Assembly: GCF_004519295.1 (NCBI RefSeq)
Contig: NZ_SOZH01000010.1
Coordinates: 173,763 to 237,762, forward strand
DNA: 64,000 nt
Direction: 5' to 3'
Source of the DNA: Cellulosimicrobium funkei
Lineage (GTDB): Bacteria; Actinomycetota; Actinomycetes; Actinomycetales; Cellulomonadaceae
Part shown: in pieces, positions 48,565 through 63,896 of the stretch
Layout of the letters: every line of letters starts with the position of its first letter
How positions within the stretch are numbered: position 1 is the stretch's first letter
Made by a program: the position numbers and the translations under genes
The notes under the pieces: model-generated
The model's database searches: none
Told to the model about the DNA's origin: nothing
Seen by the model: the letters and a program-made list of their open reading frames with translations, nothing else

Positions 48565-48570
48565 GGCCTC

Positions 48571-48576
48571 AGCCTA
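48571..48576 (-). promoter_or_regulatory. -10 element TAGGCT of the quinone oxidoreductase gene
   Basis: On the minus strand TAGGCT ends six bases before ATG 48564, with no room for a Shine-Dalgarno leader. Confidence 0.55.
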
Positions 48577-48590
48577 GGGTCGCGCGGCGG

Positions 48591-49283
48591 TCACGGTCGC
48601 CCTCGGTCGGCGCCCTTCGCGTGCACGGCCGCGAGGTGCTCGCGCGCCGCCGCCGCGGCGCGGCCGGTGTCCCGGTCGCGGACGGCGTCCAGGATCGCCT
48701 CGTGCGCGTCCTGGTCGTCCCGGTGCGTCGTGCCCGTCCGGTCGAGGTCGACCATGGCGACCATCGCGCGACGCAGGCGCGGGACGAAGGTCGCGAAGAG
48801 CTCGGCGAGCACCGCGTTGTGCGCGGCGTCGACGACCGCCCGGTGGAACGCGAGGTCCGCGTCCACGTACTCGGCGGGCGACGCCGTCGCCGCGACCTGC
48901 CCGCGGCGGGCGAGCGCCGTCGTCATGGTGCGCAGGTCCGCGGGCGTGCGGCGCGCGGCGGCGAGCCCCGCGGCCTCCGCCTCCAGCGCCGCGCGCACCT
49001 CGAGCACGTCGACGATCTCGCCGCGGCGCAGCACCTCGTCCCAGTCGTCGGCGGTGTCCGTCGAGACGACGTACACGCCCGAGCCCTGCCTGCTGTCGAG
49101 GACGCCGCGGCCCGCGAGCTGGCGGATCGCCTCGCGGACGGTCGATCGGCCGACGCCGAGCTCGGCGGCGAGCGCCTGCTCCCCGGGCAGCCGGTGGTCG
49201 AGGGGCCAGGCACCGGAGCGCACGCGCTCGAGCAGGAGCTCGGCCGCCTGGTCGGCCAGCGGGCGTCGTTGCAGCGCGGTCAT
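48591..49283 (-). CDS. FadR-subfamily GntR transcriptional regulator (FCD domain)
   Basis: 230 residues. The GntR winged helix runs from LLLERVRSGAWPLDHRLPGE through LAAELGVGRSTVREAIRQL to the wing GSGVYVV (about 17-73). The all-helical FCD effector domain follows, with metal-ligand pattern D/H: VDADLAFHRAVVDAAHN and later DAHEAIL and REHLAAVHAK. Members respond to carboxylic acids. It is divergent from leuA, and a CTCAG-5-CTGAG repeat lies between them. ATG 49283 follows GAGAGG five bases upstream. Confidence 0.93.
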   Translation of the reverse strand: MTALQRRPLADQAAELLLERVRSGAWPLDHRLPGEQALAAELGVGRSTVREAIRQLAGRGVLDSRQGSGVYVVSTDTADDWDEVLRRGEIVDVLEVRAALEAEAAGLAAARRTPADLRTMTTALARRGQVAATASPAEYVDADLAFHRAVVDAAHNAVLAELFATFVPRLRRAMVAMVDLDRTGTTHRDDQDAHEAILDAVRDRDTGRAAAAAREHLAAVHAKGADRGRP

Positions 49284-49291
49284 GGAAACCT

Positions 49292-49326
49292 CTCAGGTTG
49301 TCTGAGGACTTGATCGGCGCTAGCGT
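49292..49326. promoter_or_regulatory. leuA promoter with CTCAG-5-CTGAG operator
   Basis: TAGCGT at 49321-49326 is a -10 ending seven bases before the leader-peptide ATG, with TTGTCT at 49298-49303 as -35 (17-base spacing). The inverted repeat CTCAG-GTTGT-CTGAG (49292-49306) overlaps this -35 and lies nine bases before the gntR start on the other strand. A GntR-type dimer bound here could control both directions. Confidence 0.65.
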
Positions 49327-49333
49327 ACCCCGC

Positions 49334-49378
49334 ATGTCCTGGACGGCGCTCCTTCTTCGGCGCCACGGCGGGGTCTGA
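49334..49378 (+). CDS. leuL: leuA leader peptide (three tandem Leu codons)
   Basis: A 14-codon ORF, MSWTALLLRRHGGV, carries three Leu codons in a row (CTC CTT CTT) and ends 84 bases before leuA. Together with the hairpin just after it, this is the layout of ribosome-mediated leucine attenuation. Attenuation of leuA has been proposed in other actinobacteria. The ATG is seven bases past the -10, so the leader peptide itself is probably translated from a leaderless mRNA. Confidence 0.85.
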   Translation: MSWTALLLRRHGGV

Positions 49379-49380
49379 CC

Positions 49381-49406
49381 GGACCGGCCCCCCGCCGTGG
49401 GGGTCC
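49381..49406 (+). terminator. Candidate leuA attenuator hairpin
   Basis: GGA...CCCCC, loop CGCCGT, GGGGG-TCC forms a GC-rich hairpin that starts two bases after the leader-peptide stop. Alternative pairing with the C-rich stretch at about 49429-49436 (before GGGGC at 49439) could give the antiterminator. No U-tract follows, so termination strength is uncertain. Confidence 0.55.
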
Positions 49407-49462
49407 GTCGTGCGCCGGTCGTCCCGCGCCCCCCACTCCGGGGCTCCAGCCGAAGGACCGCC

Positions 49463-51217
49463 ATGACCGTCTCCACCACGCCCGCCCGCACGGACCGCCC
49501 CGCCGCCAGGACCACGCCGCCGTGGAACCGGCAGCGCCCGTCGCCCATGCCGTCGTCCCGCTACGCCGACGTCCACGCCCGTGTCGACGTGCCCGACCTG
49601 CCCGACCGCCGCTGGCCGAACCGCCGGCTCACCCAGGCGCCGCTGTGGGTCCCCGTCGACCTGCGCGACGGCAACCAGGCGCTCGCGGAACCGATGGACC
49701 CGGCGCGCAAGCGCCGCTTCTTCGAGCTGCTCGTCGCGATGGGGTACACCGAGATCGAGGTGGGCTACCCGTCGGCGTCGCAGACCGACTTCGACTTCGT
49801 GCGCCTGCTCGCCGAGACCGACCTCGCGCCCGAGCACGTGACCGTCGTCGTGTTCACCGCCGCGCGCGCCGACCTGATCGCGCGCACGGTCGAGTCCGTG
49901 CGCGGGCTGCGCAACCCGGTCGTCGTCCACGTGTACACCGCGACGGCGCCCGTCTGGCGGGACGTGGTGCTCGGCCGCGACCGCGAGAAGCTCGCCCGGC
50001 TGATCACCGACGCCGGGACCGAGGTGCTGCGCCACGCCGGCGACGACCCGCGCGTCCGGTTCGAGTTCTCGCCCGAGGTGTTCAACCTCACCGAGCCCGA
50101 CTACGTGCTCGACGTGTGCGACCGCATGACGACGCTCTGGGACGCGACGCCCGAGCGGCCCGTCGTCCTCAACCTCCCCGCCACGGTCGAGGTCGCGACG
50201 CCCAACGTCTACGCCGACCAGATCGAGTACATGGACCGGAACCTCGCGCGGCGCGAGGGCGTGATCCTCTCGGTCCACCCGCACAACGACCGGGGCACCG
50301 GCGTCGCGTGCGCCGAGCTCGCGGTCCTCGCGGGCGCGCAGCGCGTCGAGGGGTGCCTGTTCGGCAACGGCGAGCGCACCGGGAACGTCGACCTCGTGAC
50401 GCTGGGCCTCAACCTGCACGCGCAGGGCGTCGACCCGATGGTCGACTTCTCCGACCTCGACGCGATCCGCGACGTCGTCGTGGCGTGCAACCGGATCGAC
50501 GTCCACCCGCGCCACCCGTACGTGGGCGACCTGGTGCACACCGCCTACTCCGGCACCCACCAGGACGCGATCCGCAAGGGGATGGCGCGGCACCGGGCCG
50601 ACGCCGCGGCGGCCGGCCTCGACCCCGCGGCCGCGCCGTGGCGCGTGCCGTACCTGCCGGTCGACCCCGCGGACCTCGGGAGGTCGTACGAGGCCCTCGT
50701 GCGCGTGAACAGCCAGTCCGGGAAGGGCGGCGTCGCGTACGTGCTGCAGTCCGTCCACGGCCTGGACCTGCCCCGGGGCCTCCAGGTGGACCTCGCGCGC
50801 CGTGTCCAGGAGCACGCCGACGCCACCGGTGCCGAGGTGACGCCCGACGTCCTCCTCGCGCTGTTCGACGCGGCCTACGCGCGCCCGGGCGCCGTCGCGC
50901 CCGTCGCATGGACGAGCCGGCGCGCTGACGGCGGGACGGAGCACCTCGACCTCGAAATCACGGTCGACGGCGAGCGCGTCGCCACGTCCGGCACGGGCAC
51001 CGGCGCGGTCGACGCCCTCGTCGACGCGCTGGCCCGCCTCGGCCGCCCGGTGGAGGTCCTCTCGCTCACCCAGCAGTCCGTCGGCAGCGGCAGCGACGCG
51101 ACCGCGGTGACCTACCTCGAGCACCGCGGCCCCGACGGCGCCCCGCGCTGGACCGTGGGTCGTGACGCGTCCGTCCTGGGAGCCGCCGTCCGCGCGGTCT
51201 GCGCGGCGACGGCCTGA
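49463..51217 (+). CDS. leuA: 2-isopropylmalate synthase LeuA
   Basis: 584 residues, long actinobacterial form. LeuA condenses acetyl-CoA with 2-ketoisovalerate, the committed step of leucine synthesis. The TIM barrel shows [12 protein letters not shown] near 62-73 with the catalytic Arg/Asp, [11 protein letters not shown], and the zinc His pair in HPHNDRGTG. The C-terminal LeuA dimer (leucine feedback) domain follows from about residue 440 to the end. ATG 49463 follows AAGGA; the frame extends 22 codons up through the leader without conserved sequence. Confidence 0.96.
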   Translation: MTVSTTPARTDRPAARTTPPWNRQRPSPMPSSRYADVHARVDVPDLPDRRWPNRRLTQAPLWVPVDLRDGNQALAEPMDPARKRRFFELLVAMGYTEIEVGYPSASQTDFDFVRLLAETDLAPEHVTVVVFTAARADLIARTVESVRGLRNPVVVHVYTATAPVWRDVVLGRDREKLARLITDAGTEVLRHAGDDPRVRFEFSPEVFNLTEPDYVLDVCDRMTTLWDATPERPVVLNLPATVEVATPNVYADQIEYMDRNLARREGVILSVHPHNDRGTGVACAELAVLAGAQRVEGCLFGNGERTGNVDLVTLGLNLHAQGVDPMVDFSDLDAIRDVVVACNRIDVHPRHPYVGDLVHTAYSGTHQDAIRKGMARHRADAAAAGLDPAAAPWRVPYLPVDPADLGRSYEALVRVNSQSGKGGVAYVLQSVHGLDLPRGLQVDLARRVQEHADATGAEVTPDVLLALFDAAYARPGAVAPVAWTSRRADGGTEHLDLEITVDGERVATSGTGTGAVDALVDALARLGRPVEVLSLTQQSVGSGSDATAVTYLEHRGPDGAPRWTVGRDASVLGAAVRAVCAATA

Positions 51218-51309
51218 GGTCGGGTTCGCGGGTCTGCGGGGATCTACGGCCCGCAGGGTCGGGTCCGCGGGTCTGCAGGGATCCACGGCCCGCAGGGTCG
51301 GGTCCGCGG
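51218..51309. repeat. 39-base tandem repeat, 2.4 copies, after leuA
   Basis: Units start at 51218, 51257 and 51296 (partial) with a few substitutions; each holds GGTCGGGT-CGCGGGTCTGC and ACGGCCCGCA. The first unit overlaps nothing coding: it begins one base after the leuA stop. The 509-base stretch 51218-51726 contains this repeat, two inverted repeats and the argC promoter, but no gene I can support. Confidence 0.85.
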
Positions 51310-51416
51310 TGGGGTCGGACCGTGCGCTCGGACTGGCGCACCGTCGCCCTGGTCTTCCGGGCGGAGGTCGAAGGAGTGCGCCTTGACGTCCTTCGCGCAC
51401 GGTCCGACCCCACCGC
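51306..51416. repeat. 22-base perfect inverted repeat flanking 67 bases
   Basis: Arms at 51306-51327 and 51395-51416 are exact reverse complements (beginning GCGGTGGGGTCGGACC and its mirror). The 67-base core encodes no recognisable product. The left arm overlaps the end of the 39-base tandem array. It could be a terminator-scale RNA stem, a MITE-like remnant or a dispersed intergenic repeat. Confidence 0.8.
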
Positions 51417-51505
51417 TCGTCCTGTCCCGCACCGCACGACCGAGGTCACGCCCGGCGGTTCGGTCAGGCTCGGCCCGTCGCCTCGGTCCCGGACGTTCCG
51501 CTGAG

Positions 51506-51555
51506 AAGCGAGAAGTGGCCCCTCCGAGCCCCGCTCGTGGGGCTACTTCTCGCTT
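51506..51555. repeat. 17-base hairpin AAGCGAGAAGTGGCCCC / GGGGCTACTTCTCGCTT
   Basis: The arms 51506-51522 and 51539-51555 pair over 17 bases with a single G-U. The AT-containing stem differs in composition from its surroundings. Position between leuA and argC and its symmetry suggest a terminator or a REP-like element. Confidence 0.8.
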
Positions 51556-51700
51556 GTCGTCACCGCATGTCGGCTCGGACGAGTCCGGCGGACCGGCCGC
51601 GGGGCTGGAGGCCGATGCCGATCCGCGGACGTGACCCGCGGACCGTTGACCCCACCAGCTCGACCCCGCGTACCGTGGGGCGGGACCTCCGGCCCGACCG

Positions 51701-51728
51701 TTGCATAAGTATGTATAGTGATGCATAT
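51701..51728 (+). promoter_or_regulatory. argC promoter: -10 TATAGT inside ARG-box-like sequence
   Basis: TTGCATAAGTATGTATAG (from 51701) and ATGCATAT (51721-51728) are AT-rich and dyad-symmetric (TGCATA-AG-TATGTA), like ArgR operators with TGCATA half-sites. TATAGT at 51714-51719 ends seven bases before ATG 51727. Repressor bound here would cover the -10 and the start codon. argR is the sixth gene of this cluster, giving feedback. Confidence 0.8.
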
Positions 51729-52815
51729 GACGATCAGAGTCGCGGTCGCGGGTGCGTCCGGGTACGCCGGCGGGGAGACGCTCCGCCTGCTCGCCGGGCA
51801 CCCCGAGGTGGAGATCGGCGCCGTGACGGCGCACAGCAACGCGGGCACGCTCCTCGGCGAGCACCAGCCGCACCTGCGATCCCTGGCCGACCGCGTGCTC
51901 CTGCCGACGGCGGTCGAGCACCTCGTGGGGCACGACGTCGTCGTCCTCGCGCTGCCGCACGGTGCCTCGGGCGAGATCGCGGCGCAGCTCCCCGACGACG
52001 TGCTCGTGCTCGACCTCGGCGCGGACCACCGGCTCGAGTCCGCGGCGGACTGGTCGGCGTTCTACGGCTCCGAGCACGCGGGCACGTGGCCGTACGGGCT
52101 GCCGGAGCTCCTGCTGACGAACGTGCCGGGTGCCGCGGCGACCGAGACCAGGCAGCGTGAGCGGCTCGCCGGTGCGCGGCGCGTGGCCGTCCCCGGGTGC
52201 AACGTCACGGCTGTCACGCTCGGCATCCAGCCGGGCGTCGCCGCCGGGCTCGTCGAGGGCACGGACCTCGTCGCGGTGCTCGCCAACGGGTACTCGGGCG
52301 CGGGCAAGTCGCTCAAGCCGCACCTGCTCGCGTCCGAGGCGCTCGGGTCGGCGCAGCCGTACGCCGTCGGCGGGTCGCACCGGCACATCCCGGAGATCGC
52401 GCAGAACCTGCGGGCCGCCGGAGCCCCGGCCGTGAGCATCTCGTTCACGCCGACACTCGTGCCCATGTCGCGCGGCATCCTCGCCACGGTGACGGCGCGC
52501 CTGTCCGACGACGCCGCGCGCCTCGACCCCGCGGCGCTCGACGCGCGCGTCCGCCAGGCCTGGGAGGACGCGTACGTGGGAGAGCCGTTCGTCCGCGTGC
52601 TGTCTGCGGGGCAGTGGCCGACGACGGCGATGACCCTCGGCGCGAACACCGCGCTCGTCCAGGTCGCGGTCGACCACGCGGCGGGCCGCGTCGTCACCGT
52701 CACGGCGATCGACAACCTCGTCAAGGGCACCGCGGGCGCCGCGGTGCAGTCCATGAACATCGCGCTCGGCCTGCCGCAGACGGCGGGCCTCACGACCGAG
52801 GGGGTCGCCCCGTGA
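51727..52815 (+). CDS. argC: N-acetyl-gamma-glutamyl-phosphate reductase ArgC
   Basis: 362 residues. ArgC reduces N-acetylglutamyl phosphate with NADPH. The Rossmann loop [15 protein letters not shown] is at about 7-21, the nucleophile Cys in VPGCNVTAV is C158, and GSHRHIPEI and [11 protein letters not shown] follow. In-frame GTG 51718 and ATG 51721 also exist, but TATAGT overlaps or abuts them and predicts leaderless start at 51727. It heads the argCJBDFRGH run; its stop overlaps argJ. Confidence 0.96.
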   Translation: MTIRVAVAGASGYAGGETLRLLAGHPEVEIGAVTAHSNAGTLLGEHQPHLRSLADRVLLPTAVEHLVGHDVVVLALPHGASGEIAAQLPDDVLVLDLGADHRLESAADWSAFYGSEHAGTWPYGLPELLLTNVPGAAATETRQRERLAGARRVAVPGCNVTAVTLGIQPGVAAGLVEGTDLVAVLANGYSGAGKSLKPHLLASEALGSAQPYAVGGSHRHIPEIAQNLRAAGAPAVSISFTPTLVPMSRGILATVTARLSDDAARLDPAALDARVRQAWEDAYVGEPFVRVLSAGQWPTTAMTLGANTALVQVAVDHAAGRVVTVTAIDNLVKGTAGAAVQSMNIALGLPQTAGLTTEGVAP

Positions 52816-54019
52816 CCGTCACCACCCCGCAGGGCTTCCGGGCCGCCGGCGTCGCCGCCGGGCTCAAGTCCACGGGCGCGCGCGACGTCGCGCTCGTCGT
52901 CAACGACGGGCCGCTCGACGTCGCCGCGGCCGTCCTCACGACGAACCGCGTGTTCGCGGCGCCGGTCGCCTGGACGCGCCAGGCCGTGCGCGACGGGCGT
53001 GCGACGGCCGTCGTGCTCAACTCGGGCGGTGCGAACGCGTGCACCGGGCCGGAGGGCTTCGCCGACACGCACCGCACGGCGGAGCACGTCGCCGACGTCC
53101 TCGCGACGTCGGCGGGCGACGTGCTCGTCTGCTCGACGGGCCTCATCGGCGTGCGGCTGCCCATGGACACGCTCCTCGCGGGCGTCGACGCCGCCGCGGC
53201 GGCGCTCGCGGACCCGGTCGCCGCGGTCGACGGCGGCGGCGACGCCGCGCTCGCGATCATGACGACGGACACCGTGCCGAAGACGGTGGCGGTGGTCCGC
53301 GAGGTCACGGACGCCACCGCGACGGACGGCGCCGCGACGTGGTCCGTGGGCGGCATGGCGAAGGGCGCGGGCATGCTCGCGCCGGGCCTCGCGACCATGC
53401 TCTGCGTGCTGACGACGGACGCCGTCGTCGACGCCGCGACGGCCGACGCCGCGCTGCGGGCCGCGACCCGCACGACGTTCGACCGTGTCGACTCCGACGG
53501 CTGCATGTCGACGAACGACACCGTGATCCTGCTCGCCTCGGGCGCGTCCGGGGTCGAGGTCGGTCTCGACGCGCTCACCGACGCCGTCACCGAGGCGTGC
53601 GGGTCGCTCGCGCGCCAGCTCGTCGCCGACGCCGAGGGCGCGAGCCACGACGTCGCCGTCACGGTGGTGGGTGCGTCGAGCGAGGACGCCGCGGTCGCCG
53701 TCGCGCGCGCCGTGACGCGGTCCAACCTGTTCAAGGCCGCGATCTTCGGCAACGACCCGAACTGGGGGCGCATCGTGTCCGCCGTCGGGACCGTCCCCGA
53801 GGACGTCGCGCCGTTCGACGCGCTCCTGCTCGACGTGTCGGTCAACGGTGTGCAGGTCTGCCGGGCCGGGGGAGTGGGCGAGCCCCGCGAGCTCGTCGAC
53901 CTCGCGGCCGAGCGCGAGGTGCGCGTCGAGATCGACCTGCACGCCGGCTCCGCGAGCGCGACCGTCTGGACCAACGACCTCACGCACGACTACGTCCACG
54001 AGAACAGCGCGTACTCCTC

Positions 54020-54023
<4 letters not shown>
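52812..54023 (+). CDS. argJ: Bifunctional glutamate N-acetyltransferase/ornithine acetyltransferase ArgJ
   Basis: 403 residues. ArgJ recycles the acetyl group from acetylornithine to glutamate; many members also use acetyl-CoA. It self-cleaves into two chains before the Thr of GLATMLC, here T195, and that Thr becomes the nucleophile. The oxyanion STGLIG and the KGAGMLAPG stretch are intact. The GTG overlaps argC and its stop overlaps argB. The presence of argJ means a cyclic acetyl pathway. Confidence 0.96.
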
Positions 54024-57865
<3,842 letters not shown>

Positions 57866-57951
57866 CCGCCGTCGGCCCACGCCCCGCGCGGCCGCAGCGC
57901 CCTGCGAGACTGGACCCCGACCCCACCCGCACGTCACAGAAAGAGACCGTC

Positions 57952-60632
<2,681 letters not shown>

Positions 60633-60654
60633 CGGTGCCCCGGCTCGCGGTGCG

Positions 60655-61353
60655 GTGCGCGTGCCCGGCGGCGCGGGCGTGAGCGTCGGTCCGGACGTCC
60701 TCGCCGAGCTCGTCCGCCAGGTGCGCGACGCCGTCCCGCGCCTCGGCCCGCCCGGCCCGGGCGCGCTCGCCGCGGGGGAGCCGACGGCGTCGGGCACGCG
60801 CCTCGTCGTGGTGGACGGGCCCGCGGGCTCGGGCAAGACGACCCTCGCGGCCCAGCTCGGGGGCGCGCTGCCCGCCCAGGTGCTCCACATGGACGACCTC
60901 TACGAGGGCTGGCGCGGCCTCGAGCCCGCCTGGGCGCGGCTCGACGCGTGGGTGCTAACGCCGCTCGTCGCGGGCCGTGCCGGGCGGTACCGCCGGTACG
61001 ACTGGCACCTCGACCGCTTCGCCGAGTGGCACGACGTCCCGGCCGCGCCGTACCTCGTGGTCGAGGGCTGCGGGGCGGGGCGGCGCGAGGCCGACCAGGT
61101 CGCGGCGCTGCGCGTGTGGGTCGAGGCGCCGGACGACGTCCGGCTCCGGCGCGGCCTCGACCGGGACGGCGAGGACCAGCGCGACCACTGGCTCGCGTGG
61201 ATGGCCGCGGAGCGCGAGCACTACCGCCGCAACGGCACGCGCGAGCGCGCGGACGTCGTCCTCGACGGGTGGGGTCGGCTCGTGCGCACCGGGCGGACGG
61301 CGCCCGGCCCGGGCCCGACCGCGCCCCGCACGGACGTGGGCGGCGAGGCGTAG
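60655..61353 (+). CDS. P-loop nucleoside/uridine-kinase-like protein
   Basis: 232 residues from GTG 60655; GTG 60661 and GTG 60679 are in-frame alternatives. The Walker A motif DGPAGSGKTTLA lies near 54-65, HMDDLYEGW follows as in uridine kinases and (d)NMP kinases, then a lid-like RYRRYDWHLDRFAEW and VVEGCGAGRR. The substrate is unknown. It starts 22 bases after argH and 25 bases before the DNA glycosylase, perhaps as read-through from the arg cluster. Confidence 0.85.
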   Translation: MRVPGGAGVSVGPDVLAELVRQVRDAVPRLGPPGPGALAAGEPTASGTRLVVVDGPAGSGKTTLAAQLGGALPAQVLHMDDLYEGWRGLEPAWARLDAWVLTPLVAGRAGRYRRYDWHLDRFAEWHDVPAAPYLVVEGCGAGRREADQVAALRVWVEAPDDVRLRRGLDRDGEDQRDHWLAWMAAEREHYRRNGTRERADVVLDGWGRLVRTGRTAPGPGPTAPRTDVGGEA

Positions 61354-61378
61354 ATTGCCCGGGACGGGAGGTGGTGGC

Positions 61379-62170
61379 ATGCCGGCGGAAGCCTGGACGG
61401 ACACTGCGACGGACACGGCGACAGACACTGCGGGGAGCGCGGCGACGGGCACGGTGACGAGCACGGCGGCGGGCACCACGACGGGTGCCGCGACCGGGAC
61501 GAGCGAGGCCGGGGGCGCGCGCGTCGTCGGGCCGTGGGACGCCCCGGCGCGCGGCTGGTACGCGCGCGACGTGCACGAGGTCGCGCGCGACCTCCTGGGC
61601 GCCCTGCTCACGCGGCGCAGCGCCGAGGGCGACGTCACGCTGCGGATCACCGAGGTCGAGGCGTACGACGGCGAGTGCGACCCGGGCTCCCACGCCTTCC
61701 GCGGGCGCACCGAGCGCAACCGCGCCATGTTCGGCGAGCCGGGCCGCCTCTACGTCTACCGCCACCTGGGTCTGCACCACTGCGTCAACGTCGTGTGCGG
61801 GCCGGTGGGCCGCGCGTCCGCCGTCCTGCTGAGGGCCGGGGAGGTGACCGACGGCGTCGGGCTCGCCCGGTCCCGCCGGGTCGCCGCGGGCCGGTGCGAC
61901 TCCGACCGCCAGATCGCGCGCGGCCCGGCGCGCCTCGCGGTCGCGCTCGACCTCGACCTGCGCCACTACGGCGCGGAGCTGACGGACCCGGACGGCGAGC
62001 TCGTGCTGCACCGGGCGACGGACGGGCCGCACCGGCCGCCGATCGCCACGGGACCGCGCGTCGGCGTGTCGGGCGACGGCGGGGACGGCGAGCTGTACCC
62101 CTGGCGGTACTGGCTCGCGGGGGACCCGACGGTGTCCGCCTACCGCCGCGTGAGCGCGCGCTCCCGCTGA
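61379..62170 (+). CDS. DNA-3-methyladenine glycosylase (AAG/MPG family) with Thr/Ala-repeat N-terminus
   Basis: 263 residues. The AAG fold is clear from about residue 53: LLGALLTR, TEVEAYDGECDPGSHAFRG, RTERNRAMFG, YVYRHLGLHHCVNVV, with the catalytic Glu in EAYDGE. It excises alkylated purines. Residues 6-45 are almost only Thr, Ala, Asp and Gly, built from GACACTGC/GACGGACAC repeats, so this part is probably disordered. ATG 61379 follows GGGAGG; TAGATT at 61351-61356 is a candidate -10. Confidence 0.93.
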   Translation: MPAEAWTDTATDTATDTAGSAATGTVTSTAAGTTTGAATGTSEAGGARVVGPWDAPARGWYARDVHEVARDLLGALLTRRSAEGDVTLRITEVEAYDGECDPGSHAFRGRTERNRAMFGEPGRLYVYRHLGLHHCVNVVCGPVGRASAVLLRAGEVTDGVGLARSRRVAAGRCDSDRQIARGPARLAVALDLDLRHYGAELTDPDGELVLHRATDGPHRPPIATGPRVGVSGDGGDGELYPWRYWLAGDPTVSAYRRVSARSR

Positions 62171-62325
62171 ACCGGGGCCGTCGACCCGCGGCGTCACGGT
62201 CCGGCGCCGCCCGCGAGGTGGGCGGTGGCCGGGCGACGGCGTCCGGCACGGCAGACTAGGACCCGCGGCCCGGACGGGGCCGCACCCTCGTGCCCGCACG
62301 GCGGGCACTCGACGAAGGAGCAGAA

Positions 62326-63585
62326 GTGAGCGACGTTCTCGACGAGCTGCAATGGCGGGGCCTGGTGGCGCAGTCCACCGACGAGGCCGCGCTGCGCGCC
62401 GCGCTGGCCGAGGGCCCGATCACCTATTACTGCGGCTTCGACCCGACGGCGCCGAGCCTGCACCACGGCCACCTGGTCCAGCTCCTCCTGCTGCGCCACC
62501 TCCAGCTCGCCGGCCACCGGCCGATCGCGCTCGTGGGCGGCGCGACGGGCATGATCGGCGACCCGCGCCAGTCGGGGGAGCGGGTGCTCAACTCGAAGGA
62601 CACGGTCGCCGACTGGACCGAGCGCCTGCGCGGCCAGGTCTCGCGCTTCCTGGACTTCGAGGGGGAGAATGCGGCGCGCGTCGTCAACAACCTCGACTGG
62701 ATCTCGGAGATGTCGGCGATCGACTTCCTGCGCGACGTGGGCAAGCACTACCGCCTCGGCACGATGCTCGCCAAGGACACGGTGGCGCGCCGCCTGAGCT
62801 CGGACGAGGGCATCAGCTTCACGGAGTTCAGCTACCAGATCCTCCAGGGCATCGACTTCCACGAGCTCTACCTGCGCCACGGGGTCACGCTGCAGACGGG
62901 CGGGAACGACCAGTGGGGCAACCTGCTCTCGGGCGTCGACCTCATCCGTCGGACGGAGGGCGCGTCGGTGCACGTCATGACGACGCCGCTCATCACGAAG
63001 GCCGACGGCACGAAGTTCGGCAAGACCGAGGGCGGAGCCGTCTGGCTCGACGCCGACATGATGAGCCCGTACGCCTTCTACCAGTTCTGGCTCAACGCGG
63101 CGGACGACGACGTCGTGCGCTTCCTGAAGATCTTCACCTTCCGCTCGCGCGAGGAGATCGCGGAGCTCGAGGCCGCGGTCCGGGAGCGGCCGGGGGCGCG
63201 AGAGGCGCAGCGCACGCTCGCCGCCGACGTGACGACGCTCGTGCACGGGGCGGCGGCGACCGAGGCGGTCATCGCGGCGAGCCAGGCGCTCTTCGGGCGT
63301 GGCGAGCTCGACGCCCTCGACGAGCGCACGCTCGAGGCGGCGGTCGCCGAGCTGCCGCGCGCGACGGCGCAGGCCGGCGACCCGGTCGTCGACCTCCTGG
63401 TGGCGTCGGGCCTCGTCGCGTCGAAGGGGGCGGCGCGCCGGGCGGTCGCGGAGGGCGGCGCGTACGTCAACAACGTCAAGGTCACCGGTGAGGACGCGAC
63501 GCTCACGGCGGACGACCTGCTGCACGGACGGTTCGCGCTCCTGCGCCGGGGCAAGAAGACCCTCGGGGTCGCCGTCGCCGGCTGA
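62326..63585 (+). CDS. tyrS: Tyrosyl-tRNA synthetase TyrS
   Basis: 419 residues, class I synthetase. [17 protein letters not shown] carries the HIGH motif (HHGH, near 46-49), then [20 protein letters not shown] and the KMSKS equivalent KFGKT near 230-234. A C-terminal S4 domain ([19 protein letters not shown]) binds tRNA. The bacterial TyrRS type 1 is standard. GTG 62326 follows AAGGAG at 62315-62320; upstream CAGACT (62252-62257) is a weak -10. A terminator follows. Confidence 0.97.
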   Translation: MSDVLDELQWRGLVAQSTDEAALRAALAEGPITYYCGFDPTAPSLHHGHLVQLLLLRHLQLAGHRPIALVGGATGMIGDPRQSGERVLNSKDTVADWTERLRGQVSRFLDFEGENAARVVNNLDWISEMSAIDFLRDVGKHYRLGTMLAKDTVARRLSSDEGISFTEFSYQILQGIDFHELYLRHGVTLQTGGNDQWGNLLSGVDLIRRTEGASVHVMTTPLITKADGTKFGKTEGGAVWLDADMMSPYAFYQFWLNAADDDVVRFLKIFTFRSREEIAELEAAVRERPGAREAQRTLAADVTTLVHGAAATEAVIAASQALFGRGELDALDERTLEAAVAELPRATAQAGDPVVDLLVASGLVASKGAARRAVAEGGAYVNNVKVTGEDATLTADDLLHGRFALLRRGKKTLGVAVAG

Positions 63586-63597
63586 TCCGGAGGGAGG

Positions 63598-63635
63598 GGA
63601 GGGGCCGGGCCGCGTCGAGCGGTGCCGGCCCCTCC
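63598..63635 (+). terminator. tyrS terminator
   Basis: GGAGGGGCCGG and CCGGCCCCTCC make a perfect 11-base stem, with an inner CCGC-GTCGA-GCGG hairpin, starting 12 bases past the tyrS stop. It separates tyrS from the rrn promoters. Confidence 0.85.
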
Positions 63636-63669
63636 TGCATCGGGTCCTGCGAGGCGGCACGGAGCGGAT

Positions 63670-63698
63670 TTGGCACTCCTGCGGCGCGCGTGTAGTGT
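63670..63698 (+). promoter_or_regulatory. rrn promoter P1
   Basis: TTGGCA (63670-63675), a 17-base spacer and TAGTGT (63693-63698) form the best sigma-70-type promoter in the window. No gene follows before the window end; the sequence downstream is a 16S rRNA leader. Confidence 0.8.
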
Positions 63699-63866
63699 TC
63701 TCGACGTTCGCCCGGCAGGGAGGAACGGACACCGGGTCTCGATCATCCGAGACGGTGGCTGGTCCCCCGGGCGGTCCCCTCGAAGATCGACAGGGTGCTT
63801 CGCGCGCCCTGAGGATGTTCGAGGCTGCTGGCTCCACGGCCGGCCCTCCGAGCTCGGAACATCGAG

Positions 63867-63896
63867 TTGGAAGGGACACCGAGGATCTGGTAGATT
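63867..63896 (+). promoter_or_regulatory. rrn promoter P2
   Basis: TTGGAA (63867-63872), an 18-base spacer and TAGATT (63891-63896) form a second promoter, 198 bases after P1. Tandem promoters are typical for rRNA operons. Confidence 0.75.

Noticed and set aside
51218..51309. CRISPR-like array
   Set aside because: Units are adjacent with no spacers, only 2.4 copies exist, and no cas genes are present.
51162..51386. An ORF carrying a 13-residue repeat over the 39-base tandem array
   Set aside because: The repeat is in frame only because 39 is divisible by three. The frame starts inside leuA and has Arg/Ser-rich noise composition.
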